From Akebia trifoliata (lineage: Eukaryota > Streptophyta > Magnoliopsida > Ranunculales > Lardizabalaceae): DNA of 64,000 nt. The stretch is from the NCBI GenBank assembly GCA_017979445.1, contig CM030710.1:17842248-17906247 (forward strand), written 5' to 3'. Positions 34,091 to 46,646 of this stretch are shown here, one piece after another (positions within the stretch are counted from its first letter, which is position 1; each line of letters opens with the position of its first letter). Position numbers and translations under genes: made by a program. The notes under the pieces were generated by a model, which saw only the letters and a program-made list of their open reading frames with translations, was not told where the DNA came from and did no database searches.

Positions 34091-35989
34091 TTGGGGGTAG
34101 TGCAAGGAGGCAAAGAGACATGTGAGCGGATATAGATTAAGAGGAATCCATCTGAGCTGTCGATAGAGACTTGAAATGACGTTCCATTGAATGCGTCGAT
34201 TCTGAAATAGCAGTCGTAATCATGAATGGTCAAATTTGCCAGTAGAAAAGTAGCGTCTCCTCGAGAGGGGGTAGTTGTAAAGTGAAATAATTGCATATTA
34301 ATCTTAACCGTACACGTGTCCATGCTGCCTATGAAGTACTGATGAGACTATCGTTGTTCTTCTCACCAGAGTTAATAATAATCTTACTTTTACCTTACTT
34401 ATGGGGCAAGTAGGGGATCGAACCCAAGAGAAAGGCGGAGTAGAGTTAAGCTAAGAGGTTAAAATTCAAATTAAGTAAAAGGAATTAAACTGTTTTTCTT
34501 TGTATTTTTGAACTTATAAGAAGATGTAAAATTGTTAGAAAATGAACTAAAGTAAATGAAATTAAAAGCAAATAAACTTATGAAATTAAAGCACCATTGG
34601 AGGTGGATCTACCTAAAACATGTTGATGAGCAATTCCTAGTCTCTAGCCTTTTTATAACTCAATCATAAGGGCTTGGTGTTAGCTCCTTAGATCGAAAAG
34701 TTTTACACATAAAATGAAATGAAGGAACATAAACAAAGTAGAATTCTTTGAAAACTTCCTACTATCAATTATCTAATTTAAGTATACTTTATCTTGATCT
34801 ATCTAAGCACAATATATCTATATTAAGAATAAAATGTGCAAGAAACTTAAAGAGAACTCATAAGCATTTTAAATAAAAGAAAGGCATGAAATTAGAAATA
34901 ACACAAGAACTTGCTCTAGGCTTTTCCACTCTCCAATGGAGGGGAACTTAGCCTAATTTCATTGCAAGAGAGGGAAGATAAGAGATGAAAGAACTTTTCT
35001 TCATTTCATGGAGAAACTTACAACTTCTTCTTCTTCTATTTCTTACAAGACTATTTAGCCAAAAGATAAATAACTAGAAAATGAAAATACAAAAAATAAG
35101 ATAATAGGCTAAGAGCCTTAGATTAAAGGAGTCTTGGATAAGAGAACCAAGATGGGACCCTTTCTCTAGAAATGGAGTCTCTATTTATAGAGAAAAATGT
35201 GTGTAGAAGAGTCTAAAAGTAGCTTCCACTTTTCTTTTCACAAAAAGACAAAAGATGAGAATATGAGTTAAGGATTAGGCATTCCAAAGTAGGTCCAAAT
35301 GCTTTTGTCTTGAGATTTTGATTCTAAATTGTTGATTTTCTGCACAAGAAACAAACGTAATTATATTTATCTAAATTTATTTATATATAATTAAGCCTAA
35401 TTAACATGCAACATGGCGTTTTGAGGCTTAACATGATTATTACCTTAATATGGAGAAATAGGTACAAAAATCAAGATAAATAATCGAAAAATGTGCGTAT
35501 AATTGAGTGTTTGGAGACACTCATCAAGTACCTAGCATATACCAGTTGATGAGGCGTTGTCCAGCAGGCAGGGCAGGTCAAAGCAAAGACTTCCCTAGTC
35601 TGGCCAGCAGGGCAGCACAGCACTAAGCGAGGCCAGGCCTTGAGAAAATTGCAATATTGTTTCATGCATGTCAATCTTGAAAATCCTGGAGGGGATCATT
35701 GCAGATAAGTTCAATCGTTTCAAAGTATCCCAATTAGGTAAACCCCACAGAACCAGCAGAAATCCCATGACTACAGCCTATGGAAGGGGAAACCCTAGGG
35801 AAATGTAGGGAGTTAAAATAATATAAAAAACACTATTAGGAGGGGAGGACTATCTCTCGAGCCTACTAACTTGAGCGTCGGAGTATCTGTGGCAGGTACC
35901 AGGCCACCGCAAGGAAGGAGGCACGATAACCAACTTCGAAACGGTATGGGTTGGGGCCCTCAAAGCCGTCCACCAGATTTTGACACGCA
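34091..35989 (+). repeat. Element G 3' LTR remainder (34091-34339 and 35527-35989), split by a solo LTR
   Basis: The right part has a classic Tat-lineage promoter/R/U5: ATATAAAAAACACTATTAGGAG near 35821, then GGACTATCTCTCGAGCCTAC and TAACTTGAGCGTCGGAGTAT (about 35868-35888), then GCAGGTACCAGGCCACCGC, ending TTTTGACACGCA at 35989. The left part resembles a U3 (TGACGTTCCATTGAATGCG, CAGTCGTAATCATGAATGG). The LTR end coincides with the left limit of direct-repeat copy 1, which marks the insertion boundary of G. The U3 start is not fixed; TGTCGCAGATTGGG at about 30570, left of the gap, is one possibility. Confidence 0.6.
34340..35526 (-). mobile_element. Solo LTR (1187 bp) with TSD AGTAC
   Basis: Left end TGATGAGACTATCG, right end GGAGACACTCATCA, so the termini are TGATGAG...CTCATCA. 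A perfect duplicate AGTAC flanks it (34335-34339 and 35527-35531). A minus-strand TATAAATA lies at 35182-35189, so it reads leftwards (start TGATGAGTGTCTCC). There is no internal region. It is a different family from every other LTR here; lineage not determined. Confidence 0.93.
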
Positions 35990-35992
35990 CAA

Positions 35993-37431
35993 TAATACTA
36001 GGTAATTTTGTAAATTATTGAATTAATGTAAGCCTTTTTTTTGTATAAATTAGCGTGGCAGTGCCTTAATGTTGCTTGGTTGGGTATATTTTAGATACAG
36101 GTTTAGAAAATTTGAAAACTTATTAGTAAAAAATTTTAGACATCGGTTTTAATAAAATTCTAAAATGTAGTTTAGACATCAGTTGAATAAACATTGGATT
36201 TTAAACCGATGTCTAAAGACTTTTTTGTAGTAGTGGAACATGAAATGGATCCCTAAAATAATGTACCAATCCTAGGAAATTTTTTTTTTTCTATCATCTT
36301 CGCCCTGTGTTAAATATTGTGCATCGAACTTTGTTTGAGATTAGAGAAGTCCTATTTTATTTTTTTTAGCTAGATTGAAACTACATTTGAAGCTAACCAT
36401 CAACCAAATGGTTTGAGAGGAAGAAAAATAGAGAATTCTTTTCTTTCGATGTCATCACACTTTTGAAACTACTCTTCTTTTTCTTTTTCCTCTATTTAAA
36501 ATATGAGCATGCATTGGTTTTGTTGTGCTGCAATCAACTTTTGTAATCTCCAATGAAGTCACAACCTCCATCTAAGCTTAGCTGTGAACATTTGATTAAG
36601 ACCTGATGTGTCAAACATTTTTGGAGATGGATCATATTAACATTAGATTGGTTTGCTAGAATTAGTCCGATAAGATTTGAATCTGGTTTTATTGGTTTTA
36701 ATATTAGAATCCCAATCTCATTGGATCACAATTGGATTGGTCTACATCATTGATATGCAAAGATTAATAGACATTGGCTCGGAACATGATTGATCCAAAA
36801 CCATTCTGATAAGTTATCAAATTTGGTCCTTGTTGGAATCCAAATTCTTGATCCCACTAAAATTTATTCAGTCAATTTTGATCAATTACTCTGTGTTTCA
36901 TCTAATCCTTTCCATTTAATCTAATCTAATGATTACATTTTGATGTCACCCTTTTGTCATCCATATTTTTATAATGGATTTTGTTTAACGTGTGCAAGCA
37001 CAAGTTAAAGTGCAATAACTATACATTGGGAATTGAATTCTTTTTATCAAAAATGCCCTTAAAACACTTATTATTTTACCAATATACCCTTAGACTCCAA
37101 TTTCCAAAGTGTATTTATTGCACTTCTAACATATGCACTAATTACCTAGAGCTCTTTATAATTTTGATAAAGGAGTCGTTGATAAATAGGTAAGAATGAT
37201 TATTTACATCTATGTATCTTTACTAGAATTTATATGAACACTAATGTTGGGGTGGCATTGGATTTCCTGCGATTTTTACATTCTAACGTGGAGGTGCACA
37301 CATAATGGTAGATAGTTTTTACTTGTATCTTGAGGAAACATATCTACAGTTATGTGTGCCCCCCATGTCAGAAATGTAAGAATTGTAGTAAATCCAATGT
37401 CACCCCAACATGACTCTTATATGAATGATTT
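35993..37431. repeat. Direct repeat copy 1 (base DNA, includes a CACTA end)
   Basis: Matches 39474-40814 along its whole length in the same orientation, with scattered substitutions and indels (copy 2 lacks about 100 bp). It begins TAATACTAGGTAATTTTG right after the end of element G. Apart from the CACTA end (to 36235) I recognise no gene; it has AT-rich unique-looking sequence and a pair of inverted motifs around 37310-37400 (CATATCTACAGTTATGTGTG region). Confidence 0.88.
35997..36235. mobile_element. CACTA transposon right terminus (fragment)
   Basis: Ends TTTTTTGTAGTAGTG at 36235, the complement of CACTACTACAAAAAA, a typical CACTA (En/Spm) end. Just inside are subterminal repeats of TTTAGACATCGG, direct and inverted (AACCGATGTCTAAAG at about 36203-36219). 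The body of the transposon is absent, replaced by element G to the left. Confidence 0.8.
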
Positions 37432-39473
37432 AACAATATCTAAATATATTTTAGGAATAAAGTAAAATAATTTTTTTTTTAATTTATACTTAAATTATAA
37501 AGTCAAATATCCTTGACAACATAATAACAAGTCTTTAATCACAAGGTAACTTAATCATTTTTATATTTGTTTGAGTTATAGGACATGTTCTATTTGGTAA
37601 TATTCTTTTCTAGGGATTGATTGTTTTAACTTGGGGGGGGGGGGTGTTATGGGTTTATCTTGGTACGTCTACCAATTTATTCCATTGCTCCATCAGTAGA
37701 AATAGTCCTTCAAATCTTTGTCGAATATATTTTCTTATCCATTTTGTAGCTTATCTCTCCGTTATTTTCTTTTACCACTTTTTCAAGAAGACCACATGAT
37801 ACATATTGAGAAATTTGGTATTGGTTGACCATGAGCAGGACCAATAGTGGACACCCAACTTACATTGAGCTCAACACTACATTGTTTTTCCACAGGTCCA
37901 GTTCCAAGCTGCGACAATCCTTCAAGAAGTATCAAATAGCTATGAAAATTCGGGCTACTATGATCAAATAGAGATGTAGAGGATTGTGAGAGCTTCTTGA
38001 AAGAACACAAGATCCTTACAAAAAATGGGAAGCACTTCGGGATGGATATGAAATATGTAGGGTTAGTATATTGGATAGAAAAATAATCCGAAGGGGTTGG
38101 CCTATTGGCAAGCCGAGCCTTGATAAGCTCCTCGGCAAAGAGTAGGTCAAGTGTTTGAAACCCCATGAAGCTATGAATTTCTTGGGGCCACTCTCAAGGT
38201 CCTGTTGATCCTTGACTCAACCTGTTGCACATAGGAACTTTCGAAGGGGTAGTGCATGTGACAACGAGGATTAGTCCTACTCGAAGGGTGGGATACCTAT
38301 GATATCAAAAAAAAAAAAGTTGGATAATAACTAAATGTATTTGAACTCTTTATAGAGAGGTTGTCTAGGTATCATCTTTTTAGACAATAAAAAAGGGAAA
38401 AAGAAATTATTCAAATTTACTTGTTTTGTTGCCTAATTATATCAATAGACTTGTTTAGAAATTGGAAAACAATGGCCTCGGTCTCCATTCATGTTACGGT
38501 TTGTGGAGCTTGATGGTAACTACTCAGCAAGGAGTATTGTTCATCATTCTGAAATACCCTAATTTCACAGGTATATGTAAAACCCTAGGTTCTTTTTTAA
38601 GAGTGTATCTTTTCTTTATTTGGTGAAAGGGTGTAATATGTAATAGAGAAAATTTTCTTTATAGTGCGACGATAAGGATCCCTGTATGAACCCCAACATT
38701 TAGAGAACCACATAAAATTTGTGTTTTTAATGTGTGATTGCAACTTGATTTAATTTCTTCCATATTCTCCTTGGATCAGTTTCTCTTCACATCAAACAGA
38801 CGGTTGAGATGTAAAGGGATTTCCAAGAAATATGTATCTTTAATTTTATTTTAATCGTGTCCCCAAGATACAAACACCGATGTCTAAGAAAATTTATTTT
38901 TTTCTCTCATCTTGATCCCTAGAAAACAAGTAATAATCCATAGGAAAATGTTGTTATAACGTCCTGTTTGTATTGGAACGCTAGTGAAGGAGACATAAAT
39001 AATGAGAGCTAGTATGGACATACAGTTTGCGCTTAAAGAACTAGAAAATGAATGTATGGAAATGTCATGATTCAAAAAAAAAAGTGAAAAACTACTTGAT
39101 GAACCATCGTAAATGGATTTCTTTCTAAACAAACCTAAATTTTACCACGGTAACTTGATAGTCAATTTAGTAAAATTTTCCTTTTTAATTAAATTCCCCT
39201 CACCCCCTTTCAATTGCTAAGATTGATGACTTAAATTGTCAAGAAAGACAATTCAAATCGTTGAGATTAACCTTTGTTCCAATATAATTAATGATTTCTT
39301 GGATATCAATGAAGATGAAGTCACTTGTTTTTAAATGTTTGAAGTAAGCACGAGACAACTGCAAGGAGTTGGACAGAGAAGTATGCCATGGGTTTATTTT
39401 TGTAGTGGTGTGGAATTGTTTGTTCTATTAATTTGATCTTTCTTTTGTTTGAAATTTACAAGAATTTATTTAG
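37432..39473. other. Spacer between the direct repeats
   Basis: Two kilobases of AT-rich DNA holding a G12 run near 37634-37645, a SINE (38088-38318) and no recognisable gene. A 127-codon minus-strand frame (37783-38166) overlaps the SINE and resembles no family I know; I treat it as chance. A second CACTA-like end (TTTTTGTAGTGGTG) lies at about 39400-39413. Confidence 0.6.
38088..38318 (+). mobile_element. tRNA-derived SINE
   Basis: About 230 bp. The head has an A-box-like TTGGCCTATTGGCAAG (38097-38112) and a B-box-like GTGTTTGAAACCCC (38151-38164), as in the RNA polymerase III promoter of plant SINEs. The body includes GGTAGTGCATGTGAC and GGATTAGTCCTACTCG, common in plant SINE 3' halves. 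It ends in a 12-A tail (38307-38318). TTGGATA occurs before (38071-38077) and right after (38320-38326), a likely remnant of the target duplicate. Confidence 0.72.
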
Positions 39474-40814
39474 TAATACTAGGTAATTTTGTAAACTATT
39501 GACTTAAAGTTAGCCCTTTTTTTGTATAAATTAACATGACATTGCCTTGACGTTGTTTGGTTGGGTATATTTCAAATATAGGTTCAGAAAAATTGATAAA
39601 TTATGAGTAAAAAATTTTAGACATTGATTTTAATAAAGCTCTATAATGTACTTTAGACATCAGTTGAATAAACATTGGATTTTAAACTGATGTCTAAAGT
39701 CTTTTTTGTACTAGTGGAACATGAAATGGATCCCTAAAAAACATGTACCAATCCTAGGAAACATGTTTTTTTTCCTATCATCTTAGCCTTTTATGTTCAA
39801 TGTTGTGCAACGAACTTTGTTTGAGATTAGAGAAATCCTGCTTTTTTTTTTCTAGATTGAAACTACATTTGAAGCTGATCATCAACCAAATGGTTTGAGA
39901 GAAAGAAAAACAAAGAATTCTTCTCTTTTCATGTCATCACACTTTTTAGACTACTACTTTTTTTCCTCTATTTAAAATCTGAGCATGCATTAGTTTGGTT
40001 GTGTTGCAGTCAACTTTTGTAATTTCCAATGGAATCACAGCCTCCATCTTAGGCTTAGCTGTGAACATTTGATTAAGATTTGAATCTGGTTTTATTGGTT
40101 TTAATATTAAAAACCAAGTCTCATTGGATCACAATTGGATTGGTCTACATCGTTGATATGCAAAGTATTAATAGACATTGGCTTAGAACATGATTGATCC
40201 CGAACCATTCCGATAGGTTATCAAATTGGATCCTTATTGGAATCCAAATTCTTGATTCGACTCAAAATTATTTGGTCAATTTTGATTAATTAGTTTGTGT
40301 TTCATCAAATCCTTTCCATTTAATCTAATCTAATGATTACATTTTGATGTCACCTTTTTGTCAACCTTGTTTTTATAATGGATTTTGTTTAACATGTGCC
40401 GACACAAGTTAAAGTGAAATAACTATATTTTGGGAATTGGATTCCTTTTATCGAAAATGCCCTTAAAAACTTATTTTTTTACCAATATACCCTTAAACTC
40501 CAATTTCTAACATGTGCCCTAGTTAACAAGACCCTTTTTATAATTTTGATAAAGGAGTCGTTGATAAATAGGTAAGAATGATTATTTACATCTATGTATC
40601 TTTACTATAATTTATGTGAATACTAATGTTGGGGTGGCATTGGATTTCTTGTGATTTTTACATTTTTGACGTGGAGGTGCACACATTACCGTAGATAGTT
40701 TTTACTCGTATCTTGAGGAAACATATCTACGGTTATGTGTGCACCCCACGTCAGAAATGTAAGAATTGTAGTAAATCAAATATCACCCTAGCACGACTCT
40801 TCTATGAATGATTT
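39474..40814. repeat. Direct repeat copy 2 (base DNA), cut by element E
   Basis: Second copy of 35993-37431. It stops at ATGAATGATTT (40804-40814), exactly where element E's LTR begins. Copy 1 continues AACAATATC at the matching point, so the rest of copy 2 should lie beyond the far end of E, preceded by GATTT. Its CACTA end finishes at 39716 (TTTTTTGTACTAGTG). Confidence 0.88.
39477..39716. mobile_element. CACTA right terminus, second copy
   Basis: Homologous to 35997-36235. It ends ...TGTCTAAAGTCTTTTTTGTACTAGTG, with the same subterminal TTAGACAT repeats. Confidence 0.75.
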
Positions 40815-41756
40815 TGTCACATCCCGAAATCCCAACACGAATCCCTATAATTCATCAGTCAGAATCTCGAGATGTGAGGTAACCAATCACATAACCTGAT
40901 AGAACATTCACAAGTAATAATATTTATGGAAAAAAAAATATACGCAGCAGAACAACAATTGACTAGCATCTATTCAAGAGTCTAGAATAAGCAGAACAAT
41001 TGCCAAACAGTAATATCATCAAAATCCTAAATCAAATAGTGCATTAAATTACAAAAATTTCTAAACTAACATATTTCTTATCTACAAGTAAAAATCGCTA
41101 GGATCCTCTACTAATCCTCAAAGACACGGTGGTGGCAAAACATCAATCTTATCCTCCTTAGGGACCTCCTCAAGAGATTCCTCAAAGAACGGCTCCTCAA
41201 TAGTTGAATAATATGTAAGGGGAAGGATAGGGTGAGTAACAGGGAATTATTACTCAATAGGATGAACGGCATTTTAACAACGTGTCATACATGCACGAGT
41301 CATCACCAAAACAATTAAATAATGTAAGTTTTTTCATAATGTAACATATGATAAATGTCTAAGAATATTCAATAAATAGTTATAATAATAATTTTTCATT
41401 TATTATTTAAAGTAACATGTGCATCTTTCAAATAAAAACATCTATCAACATTAAAAAAATAAAGAAAAGATACATAATAAGAACACAGCGGTGTAGTTGA
41501 TAAAAGAGCAGATGAACACATCGATATAACCGCCTCGGCTATGATAATTTATTATTTCAGATTTTCAATCCGACATGGAATCCCATCCTTATAATCTAAT
41601 TTTGTGGCCAGTCTATCATACCATAGTTAGATGACCATTTATTCGGCTTAGACTAGCCGTTAACTAAGAACCCAATATTGAGTTTAACTAACGATAAGGT
41701 CGACCGTTTAACGACTACAAACTAATAGTGACCACTAACTAGCCCAGGAAACCCCT

Positions 41757-43310
41757 TGAAAGTGTCCTCAAACTGCGGGGTGCGAGAATCCACTTTTGAT
41801 TTTTGAGGTTTGGGAGTCGCCACCTACTTATTACAGTCTAAGAACTGAATATTGACCCTACAAAGATAAAAAAACTAATCTACGAATAGAAAAATTATGG
41901 TCCGGGGATCATGTTACGGGGTTGGAAGGTGTTAGCCACCAATCCCGCTTGGCAAATGCCGGTCTCTACTATTCCTCAAAGAAGATTACATTGCTAAAAA
42001 ACCTAAAACAAATAAATAAAATAAAAATAAAAAAGTTTACCTTGATGATCGCAACAATGATTTCCTCAAAATTGACGGAGAGATTCCTTGCTTCGTTTCC
42101 GTCACTGGATCCACTTCTGATCTTTTAAGATGAAGTATCTTCTTTCTAGATCTGAGTGTTTCCTAATTTTTGATGAATTTTTTGGTGTTTTAGAAAGATT
42201 TTTTGGGTATTTTTTGAGCTAAAGTTGGGGTATGGATGTTAGGTAAGGAGTTAGGGCTTTAAAATTAAGGTTTGGGAAGGTTGGGAAGGCTCCATGACCT
42301 ACTTTTTCTAAGATTTATTTTTTCATACGAAAATGGGTTGTAGAGACCCTTATTTATAGATTTTTTTAAGAGCTTTTTAGATAGAATTAGAATTAGATTA
42401 TGTTTCTTTTAGATAGTTTTAGAGTTTAATTGTGTTTCTTTTAGATAGTTTTAGAGTTTAATTATATTCCATTAAGTAGTTTTAGAATTTAATTAGAACT
42501 CTATTAGGGTTAGGATTTGACTTTGGTCTTATTAGATTGATTAAGATTTTGACTTAAGTCTCACTTGATTGACTAGAATTTAGGATTTTGACTTAAGTCT
42601 TATTTGATTGACTTGATTTTAGGATTTGGACTTAAGTCTCACTTAATTGACTAGATTTTAGGATTTTGACTTAAGTCTCACTTGATTGACTTTAATTTTA
42701 ATTAGGATTTCACTTTACATTAATTAATATTTTAATTATTAAAATTATAAAATTATCGTTTTACCCTCGAAGAAGACTTTTTGCATTTTAAGTCGTTTTT
42801 CGATGTTCTAGGATGTTTTGAAATCGATTTTTCAGAAGGAATTCAATGGGAATATTAGTGTGTCACTTATTAATTTTTTCAACATGAAATGATCGTGAAC
42901 TTTATGAGGGGCATTTTCATAATTTTATTGAATTTAGTGAAAATTAACGAAATGGCTTATTTGGTTTCAATTTGTTGTTTTATGTATCTGAAAGGATTTT
43001 CCTAAGCGTACTGTAGGCTCTAGGGATGTTTTGAGATTAGAGTTATTTTGGTAATTTGATAATTTTTTAGTAATTTTTACCGTGAAGCTTTTATTTGTCT
43101 GCAAGATGATGATTTTTATGTTTTTTATGTTATATTTTCTTAGCGTAGCGTGGTTTCTACAGTTTTGTTAGTTCGAGATACCTCATCCGAATTTTTGAAA
43201 CACATCTGGTAATTAACTAGAGCATTGGAATAAATATTCATCATTGGGAACCGTTGCAATCGGGTTGACGAGTTGATTAATCAAACGAGTGCAAAAATGG
43301 GATTTCTACT
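41757..43310 (-). repeat. Element C 3' LTR (~1.55 kb)
   Basis: On the + strand begins TGAAAGTGTCCTC (mutated from TGAAAGCGCCCTC) and ends GGGATTTCTACT (mutated from GGTGTCTACA). Minus-strand TATAAATA at 42351-42358. About 42500-42690 has repeated 'TTGACTTAAGTCT(C/T)A' motifs. Confidence 0.9.
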
Positions 43311-43323
43311 AATGCCCCTCTTT
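43311..43323 (-). other. Polypurine tract of element C
   Basis: The minus strand reads AAAGAGGGGCATT next to the 3' LTR, identical to the tract of A. Confidence 0.82.
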
Positions 43324-43737
43324 GGTAGAGGATTAAAGCAAACTAGATAGCAAATCTATTTTGATAGATAGTGCGATATCCGAATGCAAAAGTTAGTGAC
43401 AGTTCATTTTGCAGTTTGATTTAGCAATTCGTCGAGGCTTTCGGATCCTTGAGGGTAAAACTCTCCCCGAACAAAAGGTTGTCAGGTCCTCGAGCGCGAG
43501 CTCTCATTGACAACGTTAGATCCTTGAATTTTAAAAAATTCTCCTTGACTAAAATGTGCAAGTGTGTGCACTTGAAATTTGAGATAAATCTCAAAGGGTC
43601 GGAGCACAATCCGAGTACAATCTGAGCAAAACATAAAATCTAGGAAAACTTGAACAAAAAATTTGACTTTAAACAAAACTTAAGAAAAATTTGAGGTTTG
43701 AAAAAAATCTGAGCAAAAGTTGAGAAAAAGTTGAATG

Positions 43738-44645
43738 TTATACTCTACCTACCCTGGGTGAAAGAGTAATGAACTTATTTTTCTAGGAGTCCTACTCTAC
43801 CTACTAGGGGTGAAAGAGTAATGAACTTCTTTTCTGGGAGTCCTACTCTACCTGTTCGGGGTGAAAGAGTAATGAACTAATTTTTTTGGGAGTCCTAGTC
43901 TACCTGCTCGGGGTAAAAGATTAATACACTAATTCTTTTTTTGAAAGTTCTACTCTATATACTCGGAGTGAAAGAGTAATGAACTAAACTTTTTGGGAGT
44001 CCTACTCTACCTGCTCAAGGTGAAAGAGTAATGAACTAATATTTTTGAGAAGTTCTTCTCTACCTACTCGGAGTGAAAGAGTAATGAACTAATTTTTTTG
44101 GGAGTCCTACTCTACCTGCCCAGGGTGAAAGAGTAATGAACTAATTTTTTTGGGAAGTTCTACTCTACCTACCCAGGGTGAAAGAGTAATAAATTAATTT
44201 TGTTGGGAAGTTCTACTCTACCTACTCGGAGTGAAAGAGTAATGAACTAATTTTTTTGAGAGTCCTACTACTCTACCTGCCCAGGGTGAAAGAGTAATGA
44301 ACTAATTTTTTTTGGAAAGTTTTACTCTACCTACTCGGGGTGAAAAAGTAATGAACTAATTTTTTTTTTTGGGAAGTTCTACTCTACCTACTCGGAGTGA
44401 AAGAGTAATGAACTAAGCTTTTTGGGAGTCCTACTCTAGCTACCCAGGGTGAAAGAGTAATGAACTAATTTTTTTGGGGAAGTTCTACTCTACCTGTTTG
44501 GGGTGAAAGAGTAATGAACTAATTTTTTTTGGGAGGTTCTACTTTACCTGCTTGGGGTGAAAGAGTAATGAACTAAATTTTTTTTTTGGAAAGTTCTAGT
44601 CTAGATACTCGGAGTGAAAAAGTAATAAACTAAACTTTTTGGAAA
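43738..44645. repeat. ~52-57-bp tandem array in element C
   Basis: About 16 units of CTACTCTACCTACTCGGAGTG-AAAGAGTAATGAACTAA with T-run length variation. It is the reverse complement of the array in element A (8634-9445) and in the same place relative to the 3' LTR. Confidence 0.92.
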
Positions 44646-45900
44646 TAAATGGGGGATTTACACCACATTTAATTTTTTTTTTTAATAAAAAATTGGATTT
44701 TATGAAGGTCCGGTAAACATTTTAACTCTTTTTGAATCTTAGGAGTTTTCAAAATTGCTATCAAGTTGGTAACCTTTAATTTAAAGTTAACCTTATCCAT
44801 TGGGATTGAAATTGACCAGGCTTCAGAATCAAAATGCCCCTAGTTTGACAGGGAACATTGCACTGGGGATAACTGAACATAATTTGAAAACGAATGCCCC
44901 TAGTGTAAGGGGGAAAACTGTACTCTTTAAAAAAAGGAAGTGCCCTTGTTATGAAAGCTTGAAATCCTTGATTACTGCAAGCGCAATAAAGGTTTAACTT
45001 TTAATTTTGACTTTTTATATTGAAGATTTTGAGTGAGGCTCAAAGAAATTGGAACAAAATATTTCTTTATGAAATTTATCATAGAATTTATTCTTTCTCC
45101 CTGTCGGTTCGCTTAGGGACATGAAACTCTTCAGATCAATCATAAACGAGATACTTGTATCCACTGAGTCTATATTTGGCTCAAACTGGGTATTGAAACT
45201 TGATCATTCGAACTTCTGATGTTTCGGTTCGAACCGTCTTTTCAGCTTCTCAACTCAACGGAGATTTTCTTTTATTTTTTGGTTGTTCTAAGTTTTGCTT
45301 AAATTACCTTTTCAGGTTTTCAATCTAGCGAGCATGCTCTAACCTTTGCCTAGATCGCCTTTTTAGGTTTTTGATCTAACGAGCTTACAATTTTTTCTCT
45401 TTTATTTACTGTGATTGTTACCTAGGTCATCTTTTCAGATTTTCAACCTTGCGAGATTGTCCTAATTTTTGCCTAAGTTACCCTTTTGGGTTTTCAACCT
45501 AGCAGGCTTCATTTTTATTTTTCTTCTATTTTGAACTTCTAAAGTTACTGTCTGATCATGCTTTGCTATCTCTGTTGACTTTTTCGCACAGTACTTAGGA
45601 GGACTTTTATGGGTAGGCTTAGGATTGGGAATAAAAAAATTGAATTTTGAGGCTCAAAAACCCAAATGCCCCTTGTGTGGCATTTCCTTTTAAATTGTTT
45701 TCTTTTTCTTTAAATTTTGTTTCCAATTTTGGATGATATTTCTTTTTCTTTTGAATTTTTTCTTTGTCGGGGAATCTATTTTTTTATTTTGATATGATCG
45801 GGCCAGAAGTAACTTCTCAGGTTGCCTACGTACCCCAGAATTTTGGGATTAGACCAAGATGTAGTTCGAATTCTTCCCTACCTTAGGTTAGGTGATCGGG
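44646..45900 (-). other. Element C 3' noncoding region
   Basis: Counterpart of A 6880-8160. It includes degenerate repeats with CGCCTTTTCAGGTTTTCAATCTAGCGAGC (about 45250-45510) and CTCAGGTTGCCTACGTACCCC at about 45817-45837, both shared with A and B. No coding potential. Confidence 0.65.
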
Positions 45901-45939
45901 CTGAGAAAGAAAAATATATATATTTTTTTGAAAAAGACT

Positions 45940-46641
45940 GCAAAAGGTTGAGAAAGGATATGTTGAACTAGGTAGCAGGAAAATTGATTCGACCAAATAT
46001 GGCCTCCTTAAATGTAGTACTGCTTGATCTGGTTAAGGTTTGTTGATTCTAGTAATTCAATTCCATCATGGTTTTGAAATCTGACAGTTTATCCAGGTAA
46101 TATTTCTGATAAGTTTACACGTAGTAGAGAACTTTTAGGTTGTTTTTTTTAAATCTGGTTTAGCTCTTTGTACCCAATGACAAGCCTAGTATGTTTTTAG
46201 CAATTGACTTTCCATCAAAATCTTGAGATACGGGATTTCCATTTCAACTGGTAAAACTACTTCCATATCATATACTAGAAAGTAGGGAATAGTTCCAGTG
46301 GAAGACTGTATTGAAGTACGATACGCTCGAAGTATGAATGGCAGCTTCTCTGACTAATCTTGATGTGATTGACATATTTTCTTGATGGTCATTTTGAGAT
46401 TTTTATTGGCTACTTCAACTGCTCCATTAATCTGAGGACAATAGGGAGATGATGCCGAATCTTGAACTTTTGGATATAGAGAAATCTTGTTGGCTTAGAA
46501 GTATGGCCCGTTATCGGATATCAATTACAAAGATATCCTGTATCGACTTATGATTGATGCAGTAAGGACAACATTGATATGTTTTGTAACATCTCCATTG
46601 ATCTCATTGGTATTTTTATTTCATCGAGTGTGTATTTATTT
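45940..46641 (-). pseudogene. Element C integrase relic
   Basis: On the minus strand, about 46530-46500 reads LISDNGPY with the second catalytic Asp. About 46440-46340 reads CPQINGAVEVANKNLK with the catalytic Glu, then KKICQSHQ. Further left (about 46250-46000) come the EIPYLKILMESQ-type tail motifs. Many stops. It retains slightly more of the core than element A does. Confidence 0.72.
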
Positions 46642-46646
46642 CATGT

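Noticed and set aside
34425..34450. tRNA-like GGGGATCGAACCC motif
   Set aside because: A B-box resemblance on the minus strand only; no tRNA fold or A box around it, and it lies inside a solo LTR.
37783..38166. 127-codon minus-strand open frame as a host gene
   Set aside because: Overlaps the SINE head, shows no recognisable domain, splice pattern or conservation.
35993..40814. The two 1.4-kb direct repeats as LTRs of another retrotransposon
   Set aside because: No TG...CA ends, primer site or polypurine tract, and each copy contains a CACTA end in its middle.
8634..44645. Giant inverted repeat formed by the 52-bp arrays at 8.6-9.4 kb and 43.7-44.6 kb
   Set aside because: Explained by two separate members of one subfamily (A on +, C on -), each with its own LTRs and target duplicates.
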